64,000 bases of DNA from Pseudomonas sp. H9 (GCF_004353925.1 NZ_SMOK01000005.1:167404-231403), one strand, 5' to 3'; positions 34,960-45,487 are shown, counted from the stretch's first letter. Notes: a model not told the origin generated them from the sequence alone. Numbers and translations are program-made.

Positions 34960-37161
34960 ATGTCGGACCGTTTCGAACTCTACCTAACCTGCCCCAAAGG
35001 CCTTGAAAGCCTGCTCGCCGAAGAAGCTCGCGGCCTGGGCCTTGAAGAGGTGCGTGAACACACCTCGGCCATTCGCGGCTCGGCCGACATGGAAACCGCC
35101 TACCGGCTGTGCCTCTGGTCACGCTTGGGCAACCGCGTGTTGTTGGTGCTCAAGCGCTTCACCATGAAGAACGCTGACGACCTGTACGACGGTGTTCACG
35201 AGGTGGAGTGGCAAGACCACCTGGAAGCCAGTGGTTCGCTGGCTGTCGAATTCAGCGGCCACGGCTCGGGGATCGACAACACTCATTTCGGCGCCTTGAA
35301 AGTCAAGGACGCCATCGTCGACAAGTTGCGCACCCGCGAAGGTGAACGCCCGACCGTCGACAAGCTCAACCCGGACTTGCGTGTGCACCTGCGCCTGGAT
35401 CGCGGTGAAGCCATTCTGTCCCTGGACTTATCTGGTCATAGCTTGCATCAGCGCGGTTACCGCCTGCAGCAAGGTGCTGCGCCGCTCAAGGAAAACCTTG
35501 CTGCCGCCGTGCTGATCCGTGCGGGCTGGCCGCGTATTGCCGCTGAAGGCGGCGCCCTGGCTGACCCGATGTGTGGTGTCGGTACCTTCCTGGTGGAAGC
35601 GGCAATGATCGCCGCCGACATCGCCCCGAACCTCAAGCGTGAGCGCTGGGGCTTCAGTGCCTGGCTGGGCCACGTACCTGCGCTGTGGCGCAAGCTGCAC
35701 GACGAAGCACAGGCGCGGGCGCAAGCCGGCCTTGCCCGCCCACCCTTGTGGATTCGTGGCTACGAGGCCGATCCACGGTTGATCCAGCCAGGTCGTAACA
35801 ACGTCGAGCGTGCCGGCCTCAGCGACTGGGTCAAGATTTATCAGGGTGAAGTGGGCAGTTTCGAGCCACGCCCGGACCAGAATCAGAAGGGGCTGGTGAT
35901 CTGCAACCCACCTTACGGTGAGCGTCTGGGTGATGAAGCCAGCTTGCTGTACCTCTACCAGAACCTCGGTGAGCGCCTGCGTCAGTCGTGCTTGAACTGG
36001 GAGGCGGCGGTATTCACCGGTGCCCCGGATCTGGGCAAGCGCATGGGCATTCGCAGCCACAAGCAGTACGCGTTCTGGAACGGTGCGCTGCCGTGTAAAT
36101 TGCTGTTGATCAAGGTCCAGCCTGACCAGTTCGTTACCGGTGAGCGGCGTCAGCCTGAGCGTGATGCTCAGGGCAATGACACACAGCGCACGGCTGCAGC
36201 AGTGGCCAGCGAACCGGCGCGCCTGAGCGAAGGCGGGCAGATGTTTGCCAATCGCCTGCAGAAGAACCTCAAGCAACTGAGCAAATGGGCCAAGCGCGAG
36301 CATGTCAGTTGCTACCGGCTGTATGACGCCGACATGCCTGAGTACGCCCTGGCGATCGACCTGTATCAGGACTGGGTCCACGTTCAAGAGTATGCGGCAC
36401 CTCGTTCGGTGGACCCGGAGAAGGCCCAGGCTCGTTTGTTCGATGCCCTGGCCGCCATTCCCCAAGCATTGGGCATTGATCAGAGCCGGGTAGTGGTCAA
36501 GCGCCGCGAGCGTCAGAGCGGCACTCGCCAGTACGAGCGTCAGAGCACGCAGGGGCAATTCCTGGAAGTCAGCGAAGGCGGTGTCAAACTGCTGGTCAAC
36601 CTGACCGATTACCTCGACACCGGTCTGTTCCTCGACCACCGACCGATGCGCATGCGCATCCAGCGTGAAGCAGCGGGCAAGCGTTTCCTCAACCTGTTCT
36701 GCTACACCGCAACGGCCAGTGTCCATGCTGCCAAGGGCGGCGCGCGCAGCACCACCAGTGTCGACCTGTCGCGCACCTACCTGGATTGGGCCCGGCGTAA
36801 CCTGTCGCTCAATGGGTTCTCTGACAAGAACCGTCTGGAGCAGGGCGATGTGATGGCTTGGCTGCAAGCGTGCCGCGAAGAGTACGACCTGATCTTCATC
36901 GACCCGCCGACCTTCTCCAACTCCAAGCGTATGGAAGGGGTGTTCGACGTTCAGCGTGACCACGTCGAACTGCTTGACCTGGCAATCGCTCGCCTGGCGC
37001 CGGGTGGAGTGCTGTATTTCTCCAACAACTTCCGCAAATTCCAGCTCGACGAGCGTTTGGCTGAACGTTACGCGGTAGAAGAAATCAGTGCCCAGACCCT
37101 GGACCCGGACTTTGCCCGTAACAGCAAGATTCACCGGGCATGGCGTATTCAGGCGCGTTGA
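34960..37161 (+). CDS. rlmL: Bifunctional 23S rRNA methyltransferase RlmKL
   Basis: 733 residues from ATG 34960 (MSDRFELYLTCPKGLE). It comprises a THUMP domain (about 45-155), the RlmL methyltransferase with ICNPPYGERLGDE near 310-325, and the C-terminal RlmK domain with LFCYTATASVHAAKGGA and FIDPPTFSNSKRM. RlmL makes m2G2445 and RlmK makes m7G2069 in 23S rRNA. The fused form is the gammaproteobacterial standard. Confidence 0.96.
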   Translation: MSDRFELYLTCPKGLESLLAEEARGLGLEEVREHTSAIRGSADMETAYRLCLWSRLGNRVLLVLKRFTMKNADDLYDGVHEVEWQDHLEASGSLAVEFSGHGSGIDNTHFGALKVKDAIVDKLRTREGERPTVDKLNPDLRVHLRLDRGEAILSLDLSGHSLHQRGYRLQQGAAPLKENLAAAVLIRAGWPRIAAEGGALADPMCGVGTFLVEAAMIAADIAPNLKRERWGFSAWLGHVPALWRKLHDEAQARAQAGLARPPLWIRGYEADPRLIQPGRNNVERAGLSDWVKIYQGEVGSFEPRPDQNQKGLVICNPPYGERLGDEASLLYLYQNLGERLRQSCLNWEAAVFTGAPDLGKRMGIRSHKQYAFWNGALPCKLLLIKVQPDQFVTGERRQPERDAQGNDTQRTAAAVASEPARLSEGGQMFANRLQKNLKQLSKWAKREHVSCYRLYDADMPEYALAIDLYQDWVHVQEYAAPRSVDPEKAQARLFDALAAIPQALGIDQSRVVVKRRERQSGTRQYERQSTQGQFLEVSEGGVKLLVNLTDYLDTGLFLDHRPMRMRIQREAAGKRFLNLFCYTATASVHAAKGGARSTTSVDLSRTYLDWARRNLSLNGFSDKNRLEQGDVMAWLQACREEYDLIFIDPPTFSNSKRMEGVFDVQRDHVELLDLAIARLAPGGVLYFSNNFRKFQLDERLAERYAVEEISAQTLDPDFARNSKIHRAWRIQAR

Positions 37162-37267
37162 GTGCGCGCCTGAACAAGGCTACAGATTGCTTGATTAGTG
37201 GCGAATAGCTATAACTGAGGGAGGATTTGGGAAACGCTCAATGCTGGCGTTATGAGTGCTATCTACT

Positions 37268-39664
37268 ATGTCGATGCTTGGCGTTCGTCCAAAAATGCTC
37301 GGCTTCGTCAGCGAAGAAGTGTCCGCCTGGCTGGTCGCCCTTGTGGCATTGGCCGTCGGCGGACTGTTGACCGCGTTTCTGGCGTTGGCAACTTACGAGT
37401 TGTACCGACAACAATTGCGTCAACGCTTCGAGTTGCTGGCCAGTGAGCGTTACAGTCGTATCGAAGAGCGCTTCGAGGATCAGGTGCAGCGCCTGGATGG
37501 CTTGCGCCGCTTCTTCGTCTTTGCCAACGAAATTACCCTCGACGAGTTCAATGGCTATGCGCGTCCGTTGCTGCACCGCACCCAGGCTTATTCCTGGGCG
37601 CCACGAGTACCGGACGCGACGCGTGAGGAGTTCGAGCGGCACGCGAGCCAGGTCCTGGGGATTTCCTACTCCATCCGGCAACTGACCGATGACGGTCGTT
37701 TGCTCGTATCTCCCTCCCGTCCGTTGTATTACCCGGTGCTGTTCACCCAATCGCTAGGGCCGCTGCGCCAGCCGTTCGGCCTGGATTTACTGTCGCAGCC
37801 GTTACGCGAGGACACCCTGCAGCGCGCCTCCAGGCCCGGCAGTATGGCCGTGTCGGCGCCGCTGAACCTCGCCGACGTCGAACCCGCCTATGCCCGGGGC
37901 GTGTTGATGGTGGCGCCGGTGTTCGCGCCGCGTAATCCAGCCCCTGAACCACAGGGTTATGTCATGGCGGTCATCAGCGTTCGCCAGCTGATGGCCGAGG
38001 GCCTGCCGAATGCGGCTCAGGATAATCTGGTGGTACGGATTCGCGACCTGTCCGGGCCGGACAGCCAGCATGAAGTGTTGTTCCAGTCGGGCAACAAGGG
38101 CACGTCTTCGCCGCTGGCCGCCTCGCACCTGTTGCACCTGGCTGATCACAACTATCAGCTCGACATCCGCCCAAGCCTGGCCTTCATGCAGGCCAACCGG
38201 TCATCGGCTGTCACCGTCGTGGTGCTACTTGGCGGCCTGCTCAGTGTGATGCTCAGTGCCTTGCTGTTCAGCCTGTTCAGTCAGCGTCAGCGTGCGCTGA
38301 CCTTGGTTGAGCAGCGCACGGGTGAACTGCGCATCAGTGAGCAGTCCTTGCGCAACACCCACAACCAGTTGCGCAGTGTGTTGGACGCGGCGACCCAAGT
38401 GGCGATCGTCGCTACCAACTTGCGCGGTGTGGTCAGCACGTTCAACGCCGGTGCTGAGCGCATGTTGGGCTACAGCAGTGCTGAAGCGGTGGGTAACCTC
38501 ACCCTCGAAGCCTTGATTTCACCTCAGGAGCTGCAGCATCGGGCGCGGGACTTGAGCCACCGCTACGGTCGTGAAATTACCCCGGCCCAAGCCATTTTCG
38601 CGCAAACCGTCCAGGAGGGCGGCAATGAAGCCGGTGAATGGACACTGCAACGCAAAGATGGCGGCCAACTGCTGGCCAACATGTTAGTGACCGCAGTGCT
38701 GGATGAGCACGGCCTGTGGGTCGGCCATCTGGCGATCTGCATCGATGTCACCGAGCGCAAGCGAGTACATGATGCACTGGCGGCCCGTGACCGCTTGCTG
38801 GACAAGCTCAGTGCCGAGGTGCCGGGCGGTATCTACCAGTTTCGCCTGCGCACCGACGGCAGTTCTTGTTTCACCTACGCCAGTGAAGGCTTGCGCGATA
38901 TCTACGGGCTGGAGCCTGAACAGTTGCGCCAGGATGCTACTGCAGTGTTTGAGCGCATTCATCCGGATGATCTGCTGCAAGTGCGCACTTCAATCCGCTA
39001 TTCAGCCGATCACATGACACCCTGGCGTGAAGAGTACCGGGTATTGCTACCGGAGGCCGGCCAGCGTTGGGTGCGAGGGGAGGCCACACCAGAGCCCGAG
39101 GAAGATGGCAGTACGCTATGGCACGGTTACCTGACCGACATCTCAGACCTGAAGCGTGTTGAAGAAGAGCTGCGCGCGCTGTCGGTGACCGATTCGCTGA
39201 CGGGCATCCACAACCGGCGTTACTTCCAGGAGCGTTTGAAGAGTGAGCTGGAGCGCGCTCAGCGCGACCAGTTGGATCTGGCAGTGATCATGCTGGATAT
39301 CGATCACTTCAAGCGGATCAATGACCAGTTCGGGCATGCCGTGGGCGACCATGTGTTGCGCAACCTGTGCCAGCGCATCAGTCACCGCTTGCGGCGTACC
39401 GATGTGTTCTGTCGATTGGGTGGTGAGGAGTTCATGGTGCTGTGCCCGGGCAGTAATGCCGAACAGGCCCATTCACTGGCGCTGGAGCTGTGGCAGGGCG
39501 TGCGCAGTGTGGAGGTGGAGGGTGTGGGCCAGGTCACCGCCAGCTTTGGCGTGGCGGGGTGGCGCCCCGGAGAGGGCGCCGATGCCTTGCTGCTGCGTGC
39601 CGACTCCGGGGTTTACGCGGCCAAACAGGCTGGCCGCGATAGAGTGGTGGCAGAGCTTTCGTGA
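37268..39664 (+). CDS. CHASE-PAS-GGDEF diguanylate cyclase
   Basis: About 798 residues. A helix near 20-42, an extracytoplasmic CHASE domain (about 70-290), a second helix near 315-340, two PAS domains (about 380-490 and 520-640) and a C-terminal GGDEF domain. The active site LGGEEF and the inhibitory RRTD five residues before it are both intact, so it should make c-di-GMP and be feedback-inhibited. No EAL domain. The start is uncertain: ATG 37268, ATG 37274 or GTG 37256, none with a good ribosome site; GAGGGAGG at 37217 serves an upstream four-codon frame. Confidence 0.92.
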   Translation: MSMLGVRPKMLGFVSEEVSAWLVALVALAVGGLLTAFLALATYELYRQQLRQRFELLASERYSRIEERFEDQVQRLDGLRRFFVFANEITLDEFNGYARPLLHRTQAYSWAPRVPDATREEFERHASQVLGISYSIRQLTDDGRLLVSPSRPLYYPVLFTQSLGPLRQPFGLDLLSQPLREDTLQRASRPGSMAVSAPLNLADVEPAYARGVLMVAPVFAPRNPAPEPQGYVMAVISVRQLMAEGLPNAAQDNLVVRIRDLSGPDSQHEVLFQSGNKGTSSPLAASHLLHLADHNYQLDIRPSLAFMQANRSSAVTVVVLLGGLLSVMLSALLFSLFSQRQRALTLVEQRTGELRISEQSLRNTHNQLRSVLDAATQVAIVATNLRGVVSTFNAGAERMLGYSSAEAVGNLTLEALISPQELQHRARDLSHRYGREITPAQAIFAQTVQEGGNEAGEWTLQRKDGGQLLANMLVTAVLDEHGLWVGHLAICIDVTERKRVHDALAARDRLLDKLSAEVPGGIYQFRLRTDGSSCFTYASEGLRDIYGLEPEQLRQDATAVFERIHPDDLLQVRTSIRYSADHMTPWREEYRVLLPEAGQRWVRGEATPEPEEDGSTLWHGYLTDISDLKRVEEELRALSVTDSLTGIHNRRYFQERLKSELERAQRDQLDLAVIMLDIDHFKRINDQFGHAVGDHVLRNLCQRISHRLRRTDVFCRLGGEEFMVLCPGSNAEQAHSLALELWQGVRSVEVEGVGQVTASFGVAGWRPGEGADALLLRADSGVYAAKQAGRDRVVAELS

Positions 39665-39668
39665 GCGA

Positions 39669-41132
39669 TCAGGGCTGAATCGCAGCGGTGCTGTTGACCA
39701 GTTTTGGCTGGCGATACAGGTCCAGCAGCACTTGGTCGAGTACCGCTGAGGCGCCCCAAGGTTTCGGATCGTTGAGGATCGCGGCGACTGCCCAAGTGTT
39801 GCCGTTGCTGTCTCGGCTGTAGCCTGCAATAGCCCGCACGGTGTTCAGGGTGCCGGTCTTGATGTGGGCTTCGCCGGTCATGGCCGTGCGTTTCAGACGC
39901 TTACGCATGGTGCCATCCATACCGACCAGCGGCATCGAACTGATGAACTCGGCGGCATACGGGCTTTTCCACGCCGCTTGCAGCAGGGCCGCCATTTCCC
40001 GGGTGCTGACCCGCTCGGCACGGGACAAGCCAGAACCGTTTTCCATGATCAGGTGTGGGGCGGTGATGCCCTTTTTCGCCAGCCACTGGCGAACCACACG
40101 TTGTGCGGCGCGGGCGTCGTCTCCATCGGCGTCGGTGCGGAACTGTGCGCCGAGGCTCAGGAACAGCTGCTGCGCCATGGTGTTGTTACTGTATTTGTTG
40201 ATGTCGCGGATGATCTCGACCAGATCAGGCGAGAACGCACGCGCCAGCAGGCGAGCGCCTTTGGGTACGTTGTCGACCCGGTTCTGACCCTGGATCGTGC
40301 CGCCCAGCTCGTTCCAGATGGCCCTGACTGCGCCTGCGGCATAGGTCGGGTGGTCGAGCAGCGACAGGTAAGTCTGTGAGTTGCAGCCATCGCCCAGTTG
40401 ACCGCTGACCACGACGGTCACGCCATCGGCCTGAGTGATCGGGTTGTAGCGGACGTCGCCGGTGCATTGCTTGCTGTTGACGGCTTTGACTTGATTATCG
40501 ATACGGATGCTGGCAATGGGTGGTTCGACCGAGACCAGTACCTTGCCACCGTCATTGCGGGCGACAAAACGCAGGGCCTTGAGGTTGATCAGCAGCGAGT
40601 CGGGTTTGACCAGGAATGGCTTGTTTTCGTCGCCGCCATCATCGTTGAACTGCGGCAATACCGGCTGGACGAAATGGCTGCGGTCGAGCACCAGGTCGCC
40701 GGTGATGGTTTGCACGCCGTTGGCGCGCAAGTCACGCATCAACAGCCAGAGCTTTTCCATGTTCAGTTTCGGGTCACCGCCACCCTTGAGGTAGAGGTTG
40801 CCCTGCAGGGTGCCGTTACGCAACGGGCCATCGCTGTAGAACTCGGTTTTCCATTGGTGCGTGGGGCCGAGCAATTCCAGGGCGGCATAAGTTGTCACCA
40901 GCTTCATGGTAGAGGCTGGGTTCACCGAGACGTCAGCGTTGAACACGGTGGGCGTGCCCGGGCCGTTGAGCGGCAGCATGACCAGCGACAGCGCGGAGTC
41001 TTGCAGCTTATTGGTTTTCAGCGCTTGCTGAACTTTGGCGGGCAACGTGGTGTTGACGGCCGCAGCCTGGGAAGGCAGCGCAATGGGTAACAGTAGGCCG
41101 GCAAGCAGAAGCGGGCGAAGAGATTTGATCAT
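39669..41132 (-). CDS. dacB: D-alanyl-D-alanine carboxypeptidase/endopeptidase (PBP4)
   Basis: 487 residues from ATG 41132 with a signal peptide (MIKSLRPLLLAGLLLPIALPSQA). Active-site motifs of the S13 family: SxxK as Ser74-Thr-Met-Lys77, SNN in KYSNNTMAQ and KTG in AHIKTGTLN. It trims and cleaves peptidoglycan cross-links in the periplasm; in P. aeruginosa loss of dacB induces AmpC. It is convergent with the diguanylate cyclase, 4 bp apart. Confidence 0.95.
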   Translation of the reverse strand: MIKSLRPLLLAGLLLPIALPSQAAAVNTTLPAKVQQALKTNKLQDSALSLVMLPLNGPGTPTVFNADVSVNPASTMKLVTTYAALELLGPTHQWKTEFYSDGPLRNGTLQGNLYLKGGGDPKLNMEKLWLLMRDLRANGVQTITGDLVLDRSHFVQPVLPQFNDDGGDENKPFLVKPDSLLINLKALRFVARNDGGKVLVSVEPPIASIRIDNQVKAVNSKQCTGDVRYNPITQADGVTVVVSGQLGDGCNSQTYLSLLDHPTYAAGAVRAIWNELGGTIQGQNRVDNVPKGARLLARAFSPDLVEIIRDINKYSNNTMAQQLFLSLGAQFRTDADGDDARAAQRVVRQWLAKKGITAPHLIMENGSGLSRAERVSTREMAALLQAAWKSPYAAEFISSMPLVGMDGTMRKRLKRTAMTGEAHIKTGTLNTVRAIAGYSRDSNGNTWAVAAILNDPKPWGASAVLDQVLLDLYRQPKLVNSTAAIQP

Positions 41133-41294
41133 GTGCAATAAAACCCTACCAACGAGGGGTGAAAAAAACGGAGCGAAAAAAGGTGAAGGCCCCGGAATGA
41201 AAATATAGTGCGCATTATGCCCCAAGGAGCGTGGCGGTGGGGGAGTGAGAAAGGGCGCCTTATCGGCTTTTGTTCGGTTCTTCTGCCTCATCCG

Positions 41295-41365
41295 GTAGGA
41301 GCGGGCTTGCCCCGCGATCGCGGTGTATCAGGTAAATCGCGATCGCGGGGCAAGCCCGCTCCTAC
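41295..41365. repeat. REP pair
   Basis: Inverted REP units in the 311-bp region between dacB and yggL, which are divergent. Apart from the REP and the two promoters, I see nothing else in 41133-41443. Confidence 0.94.
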
Positions 41366-41443
41366 CGGGGGAACCTTTTATTCCGGCAGCTTCGTGGCGA
41401 AACTGGTAAAGTGCGCGGCGTTATTACTTAAGAGGATTGTTTC

Positions 41444-41788
41444 ATGGCCACTAACCGTTCCCGCCGTTTGCGCAAAAAGCTCTGCGTGGGTGAATTCCAG
41501 GAGCTGGGTTTTGAGCTGAACCTGGAGTTCAAGGAAGATCTGTCCGACGAAGCCATCGATGCCTTCCTCGACGCGTTCCTCGACGACGCTATGGATGCCA
41601 ACGGCCTGGACTATGTTGGCGGCGATGACTTCGGCCTGGTTTGCTCGGCCAAGCGCGGCTCGGTTACCGAAGAGCAGCGTGCTACCGTTGAAGCCTGGCT
41701 CAAAGCGCGCAGCGAACTGACCAAGATTGAAGTCAGCCCGCTGCTGGACGCCTGGTATCCGGAAAACCCGATCAATCCGGTTGCCTGA
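41444..41788 (+). CDS. yggL: YggL-family 50S ribosome-binding protein
   Basis: 114 residues, DUF469. The basic start MATNRSRRLRKKLCVGEFQE and the acidic middle (DAFLDAFLDDAMDANGLDYVGGDDFG) are typical. YggL binds the 50S subunit and is thought to act in subunit maturation or ribosome quality. AAGAGGA stands upstream of the start. A T-rich terminator follows. Confidence 0.92.
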   Translation: MATNRSRRLRKKLCVGEFQELGFELNLEFKEDLSDEAIDAFLDAFLDDAMDANGLDYVGGDDFGLVCSAKRGSVTEEQRATVEAWLKARSELTKIEVSPLLDAWYPENPINPVA

Positions 41789-41800
41789 TGCCTGTTGAAG

Positions 41801-41829
41801 CGGCGGCCCTTGAGGCCGCCGTTTTTTTT
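41801..41829 (+). terminator. Intrinsic terminator of yggL
   Basis: CGGCGGCC, loop CTTGA, GGCCGCCG and eight T. It also overlaps the end of the convergent histidine kinase gene (stop at 41828). Confidence 0.93.
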
Positions 41830-44800
41830 AGCTTGCCTGTGTGGCTGTGCCGTCAATATCGGTGTGCTGCAAGTGCAGGCGAAGTGCCTGTTCCACGGCT
41901 GCAATGGCCGCTGTTATCTGTTGCTGGTGAAACTCAAGCGTGGCGGTTGGCGCGTTTGCCCGGCAATCCGACTCCAAGCGTTCGCAGGCATCAATCAACG
42001 TGCTGGCTTGAATGATACGTGCCGCACCAAGCACACGATGTGCTTCGTTTTTCAATTGTTCTGACTGAAGACTCGGGTCAAGTTCGGCCAAGGTGAGACG
42101 GTCTTTGCTGAAGCTGTGTTGAAGTTGCTTGAGCAGCGCGTGCAGATCGGTTGCGCTGCTGCCGACTACCGGCTGCAGGCCCTGAAGGTCGAACAGCGCA
42201 GGCGGGGTGGTGGGTGCACGGTAGGGCAGTGGCTGTATGTTGGCCAGGCGGTGTCCCAGTGCCCTGAGGCTGATCGGCTTGAGCAGGCAGTCGTCCATGC
42301 CGGCTTGCTGGCACTGATTGCGTACTTCCGGTTGAGCGTTGGCGGTGTATCCCAAGATGGTGCAGCGCGGCCATCGGCGTTCGCCTTCTTCGGCGCGTAC
42401 GGTCTGGGCAAATTGATAACCGCTGATGCCCGGCATGTTGCAATCGAGGATCAGTACATCGAACGTTCCGCGCCGCCACAGCTCCAGCCCTTCCTGGCCA
42501 TTGTCGACGCTGCAATGTGTCAATCCCAGGTAGTTGAGCTGCTGCGTCAGTAGCAACAGGTTGGCGGGATGGTCATCGACCACCAGCACATTCAATGCAG
42601 CAACGCTAATGCACGGCTCGGGGTTGGCGGCGGGTTCTGTGGAGTGGCTGGAGATCAGCGTCACCGGCAGGCAGACATGCGCGCGGGTGCCCAGGCCGAA
42701 CTCACTGTGCAAGGTCAGCGTACCGCCCATGAGGTTGCACAGATCACGGCAGATGGCCAGGCCCAGGCCTGTACCGTTGCGTGCCAGCAGGCTGTCGGGG
42801 TTGGCCTGAACGAAGGGCACGAACAGACGTTGCTGGTCCTCTTCGCGAATGCCGATGCCGCTGTCTTGCACAGTCATGTCCAGTGCAGCATGGCCGGGCT
42901 CTTCGCCGGTCCTGAGCGTCAGTTCAATGGCAATCCGCCCCTGTTCGGTGAATTTGATTGCGTTGCTGACCAGGTTCGAGAGGATTTGTTTGACTCGCAG
43001 CGGGTCGAGCAGGGCATAGACGCGGGCGCTAGGGTCGATAGCCATCGTCAATTGCAGGCTTTTTTGCCGGGCCAGGCCATCGAACACCCGACCAACAGAC
43101 TCCACCAGTTCTGCCAGGCATACGCGCTCCGGCGCCAGGGTCAGATGCCCGGATTCGATGCGGGCAATGTCGAGGATGTCGCCAATCAGCGCCAGCAGGT
43201 CTTTGGCCGAGTTGTAGGCGACTTCGACGGCCGGACGATCCAGCTGGCCCTGGTTGGCTTTCTCCAGGGTCAACTCAAGCATGCCCAGAATGGCGTTCAT
43301 CGGCGTGCGGATTTCATGGCTGATGGTGGCCAGAAAAGTGCTCTTGGCGCGGTTGGCATCATCGGCCTGCTGTTTGGCCAGGCTCAGGTCCTGAATCAGC
43401 TGGCGACGTTCACTGATGTCGATCCAGCCACCGATGATGCCTTGGACTTCACCCAGCGAGTCTCGGTAGGGCAGGATCCAGTGGTAAATCGTCACGGCTC
43501 GGTCATTGAGCAACAGCGGGCGGTCGACGATCAGCGGTTTACCCTCATGCATCACTTGCCGGTAGTCGGCCTGCATTTGGCTGGCATAGCAGGTGTCGCC
43601 CAATGCACCGTCTTCCAGGCGCTTGCCCAGCACTTCATCGTGCTGCAACTGCAGTGCTTGCAGGTAGCTGTCGTTGCAACTTTGCAGGATACCTTGGCGA
43701 TCACGTACATAGATGGGGTGAGGTGTGCCATTGAGGAGTGTGCGCATGAACTCGAGTTGATCGCCAAGCGCACGTTCGGCGGCCTCGCGTTGCTTGATCT
43801 GGCGACGCATCCAGGCGTTCCACGCCAGTGACAACAGCAGTAGCAGGCTGATGCCCAGTACAATTTGCAGGATCAGCTGTTGGTAGGTGCTCCAGTACGC
43901 GTCATTGTCGGTGCTGTACCCGCGCCAGCGGCTGTTGATCACACCCAGCTCTTCAGGGGCAATGCTCAGCAATGCTTTGTCCAGTATTGAGGCAAGCTCC
44001 TGAGCCTGTCGGGCTGTGGCCATCGAAAAGGTTGCAGGGTCGGCGCCAACCGAGGCACGAATGACCAGCCCATGTTGGGTGGCAAGGCTGAAGTTAGCGT
44101 GGACCAGCGCTGTGATTGCGCCATCAACGTGACCGCTGGCGAGCAAATCTGTGGACTGCTCACTGCTCTCGGTCGGTACCAACTGAATGCCTGGCTCACG
44201 TTTACTCAGGCTCTCAACCAGCGGGCTATCACGCATCAGGGCCAAACGCCGACCCCGTAATTGTTCCAGCGAAGCAGGTTGTTCTGGTCCTTTGCGTGTC
44301 ATCAAGACAAAGGAATTTTCCAGGTAAGGACGGCTGATGCTCAGGGTGATTTCCCGTCGTTTGCTGGGGGAGATGGCTGCAATCACGTCGGCCTGGCCAT
44401 GGTTCACCCGATCAATCATGTCGCTGATACCGCTGGCGCGTTGAATGTCGAAGCGCAGCCCGGTGCGCAGGCGAATCAATTCAAGCAGGTCGGCGGCAAT
44501 GCCGCGAAAACTGCCAGCATTATCGAAGAACGTCAGGGGGGCGTCGGTTTCATTCACCACGACGCGTACTACCGGGTGCTGGCTCAGCCAGCGTTCTTCG
44601 CGCTGGGAGAGCTGCAGTTTGCGATCGGTCAGCAGCACATCGCTGCCAGCGCTCCAACGCTTGAAGAGGGTGTCTCGCGTGGTGCGGGGGAGGTTGTCGA
44701 GAGTGGCATTGATCAGTTGCAGCAGGATGTGGTTGTTTTTCTGTACCGCAAAACTGAAGCCAACCGGCTCATGCTTGCCGAAGTTGGCCATCTTGATGTT

Positions 44801-45487
44801 TTTCAAGTGGCCCTGGTTGATCAGGTAATGGGTGGAAATGGTGTCGCCGAGAAACACGTCGGCCTGATCGAAGGCAACGGCATTGAGGGCATTCTGGTAG
44901 GACGGGTAGGCCTTGATCGTGGCTCCAGGGTAGTTGGCGCGGACTTCGGCAAGGGGCAGGTAGTGATACACCATGCTCAGGCGCAAGCCCGCAAGGCCAG
45001 TATCAAGGGGTCGGCTTTCGTCCTCGCGGGTGACCAGCACTGGCTGATCTACCGCGTAAGGCCTGGAAAGTACCACTCCGGCGGTAGCGGCTTCGTAACC
45101 ATTGGCACTGCCGAGCAGATCGATCTGCCCCAGGGTCAGGGCTTTTACGGCGTCCTGGCGGCTAGCAAAGCGCCGTACCTTGACGGGGATGCCCAGGGCC
45201 GCTTCCACAATGCCCGCAACGTCGGCGGTCAGCCCTTCATAGTCGCGCCCGCTGGCGGTCATGTCGAAGGGCGGGTAGTCCGGTGCCGAGGTGCCCAGCA
45301 GCAATTGCCCTTTTTTTTGTAGCCAGCGTCGTTGCACCGAGTTCAGTGAAAGGTTGATGTGCTGCGGTTGCGAACGACTGAGCAACTGGTAGCTACTGGC
45401 TGGAACATCTTCGGCATGAGCAGGCACGATCAGGCATAGACAGGCCAGAACGCCAATCAGGACACAGTGGAGAATGCGGCTAGGCAT
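41828..45487 (-). CDS. BvgS/EvgS-like hybrid sensor kinase
   Basis: 1,219 residues. Signal peptide to about 25; two tandem periplasmic SBP_bac_3 (Venus-flytrap) domains at about 55-285 and 300-525; one helix at 538-557; a PAS domain at 580-695; HisKA with His724 (FLATISHEIRTPMNA); HATPase with SNAIKFTEQG and NGTGLGLAI; a receiver with Asp1015 (VLILDCNMPG); and a C-terminal HPt with His1150 (EAHRVLGAAR). This is the complete phosphorelay of the BvgS/EvgS family. The response regulator gene lies 8 bp upstream, so they form one system. The signal is unknown. Confidence 0.93.
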   Translation of the reverse strand: MPSRILHCVLIGVLACLCLIVPAHAEDVPASSYQLLSRSQPQHINLSLNSVQRRWLQKKGQLLLGTSAPDYPPFDMTASGRDYEGLTADVAGIVEAALGIPVKVRRFASRQDAVKALTLGQIDLLGSANGYEAATAGVVLSRPYAVDQPVLVTREDESRPLDTGLAGLRLSMVYHYLPLAEVRANYPGATIKAYPSYQNALNAVAFDQADVFLGDTISTHYLINQGHLKNIKMANFGKHEPVGFSFAVQKNNHILLQLINATLDNLPRTTRDTLFKRWSAGSDVLLTDRKLQLSQREERWLSQHPVVRVVVNETDAPLTFFDNAGSFRGIAADLLELIRLRTGLRFDIQRASGISDMIDRVNHGQADVIAAISPSKRREITLSISRPYLENSFVLMTRKGPEQPASLEQLRGRRLALMRDSPLVESLSKREPGIQLVPTESSEQSTDLLASGHVDGAITALVHANFSLATQHGLVIRASVGADPATFSMATARQAQELASILDKALLSIAPEELGVINSRWRGYSTDNDAYWSTYQQLILQIVLGISLLLLLSLAWNAWMRRQIKQREAAERALGDQLEFMRTLLNGTPHPIYVRDRQGILQSCNDSYLQALQLQHDEVLGKRLEDGALGDTCYASQMQADYRQVMHEGKPLIVDRPLLLNDRAVTIYHWILPYRDSLGEVQGIIGGWIDISERRQLIQDLSLAKQQADDANRAKSTFLATISHEIRTPMNAILGMLELTLEKANQGQLDRPAVEVAYNSAKDLLALIGDILDIARIESGHLTLAPERVCLAELVESVGRVFDGLARQKSLQLTMAIDPSARVYALLDPLRVKQILSNLVSNAIKFTEQGRIAIELTLRTGEEPGHAALDMTVQDSGIGIREEDQQRLFVPFVQANPDSLLARNGTGLGLAICRDLCNLMGGTLTLHSEFGLGTRAHVCLPVTLISSHSTEPAANPEPCISVAALNVLVVDDHPANLLLLTQQLNYLGLTHCSVDNGQEGLELWRRGTFDVLILDCNMPGISGYQFAQTVRAEEGERRWPRCTILGYTANAQPEVRNQCQQAGMDDCLLKPISLRALGHRLANIQPLPYRAPTTPPALFDLQGLQPVVGSSATDLHALLKQLQHSFSKDRLTLAELDPSLQSEQLKNEAHRVLGAARIIQASTLIDACERLESDCRANAPTATLEFHQQQITAAIAAVEQALRLHLQHTDIDGTATQAS

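Noticed and set aside
35428..37134. 568-codon open frame antisense to rlmKL
   Set aside because: Same reason: full overlap with a clear enzyme gene and no family signature.
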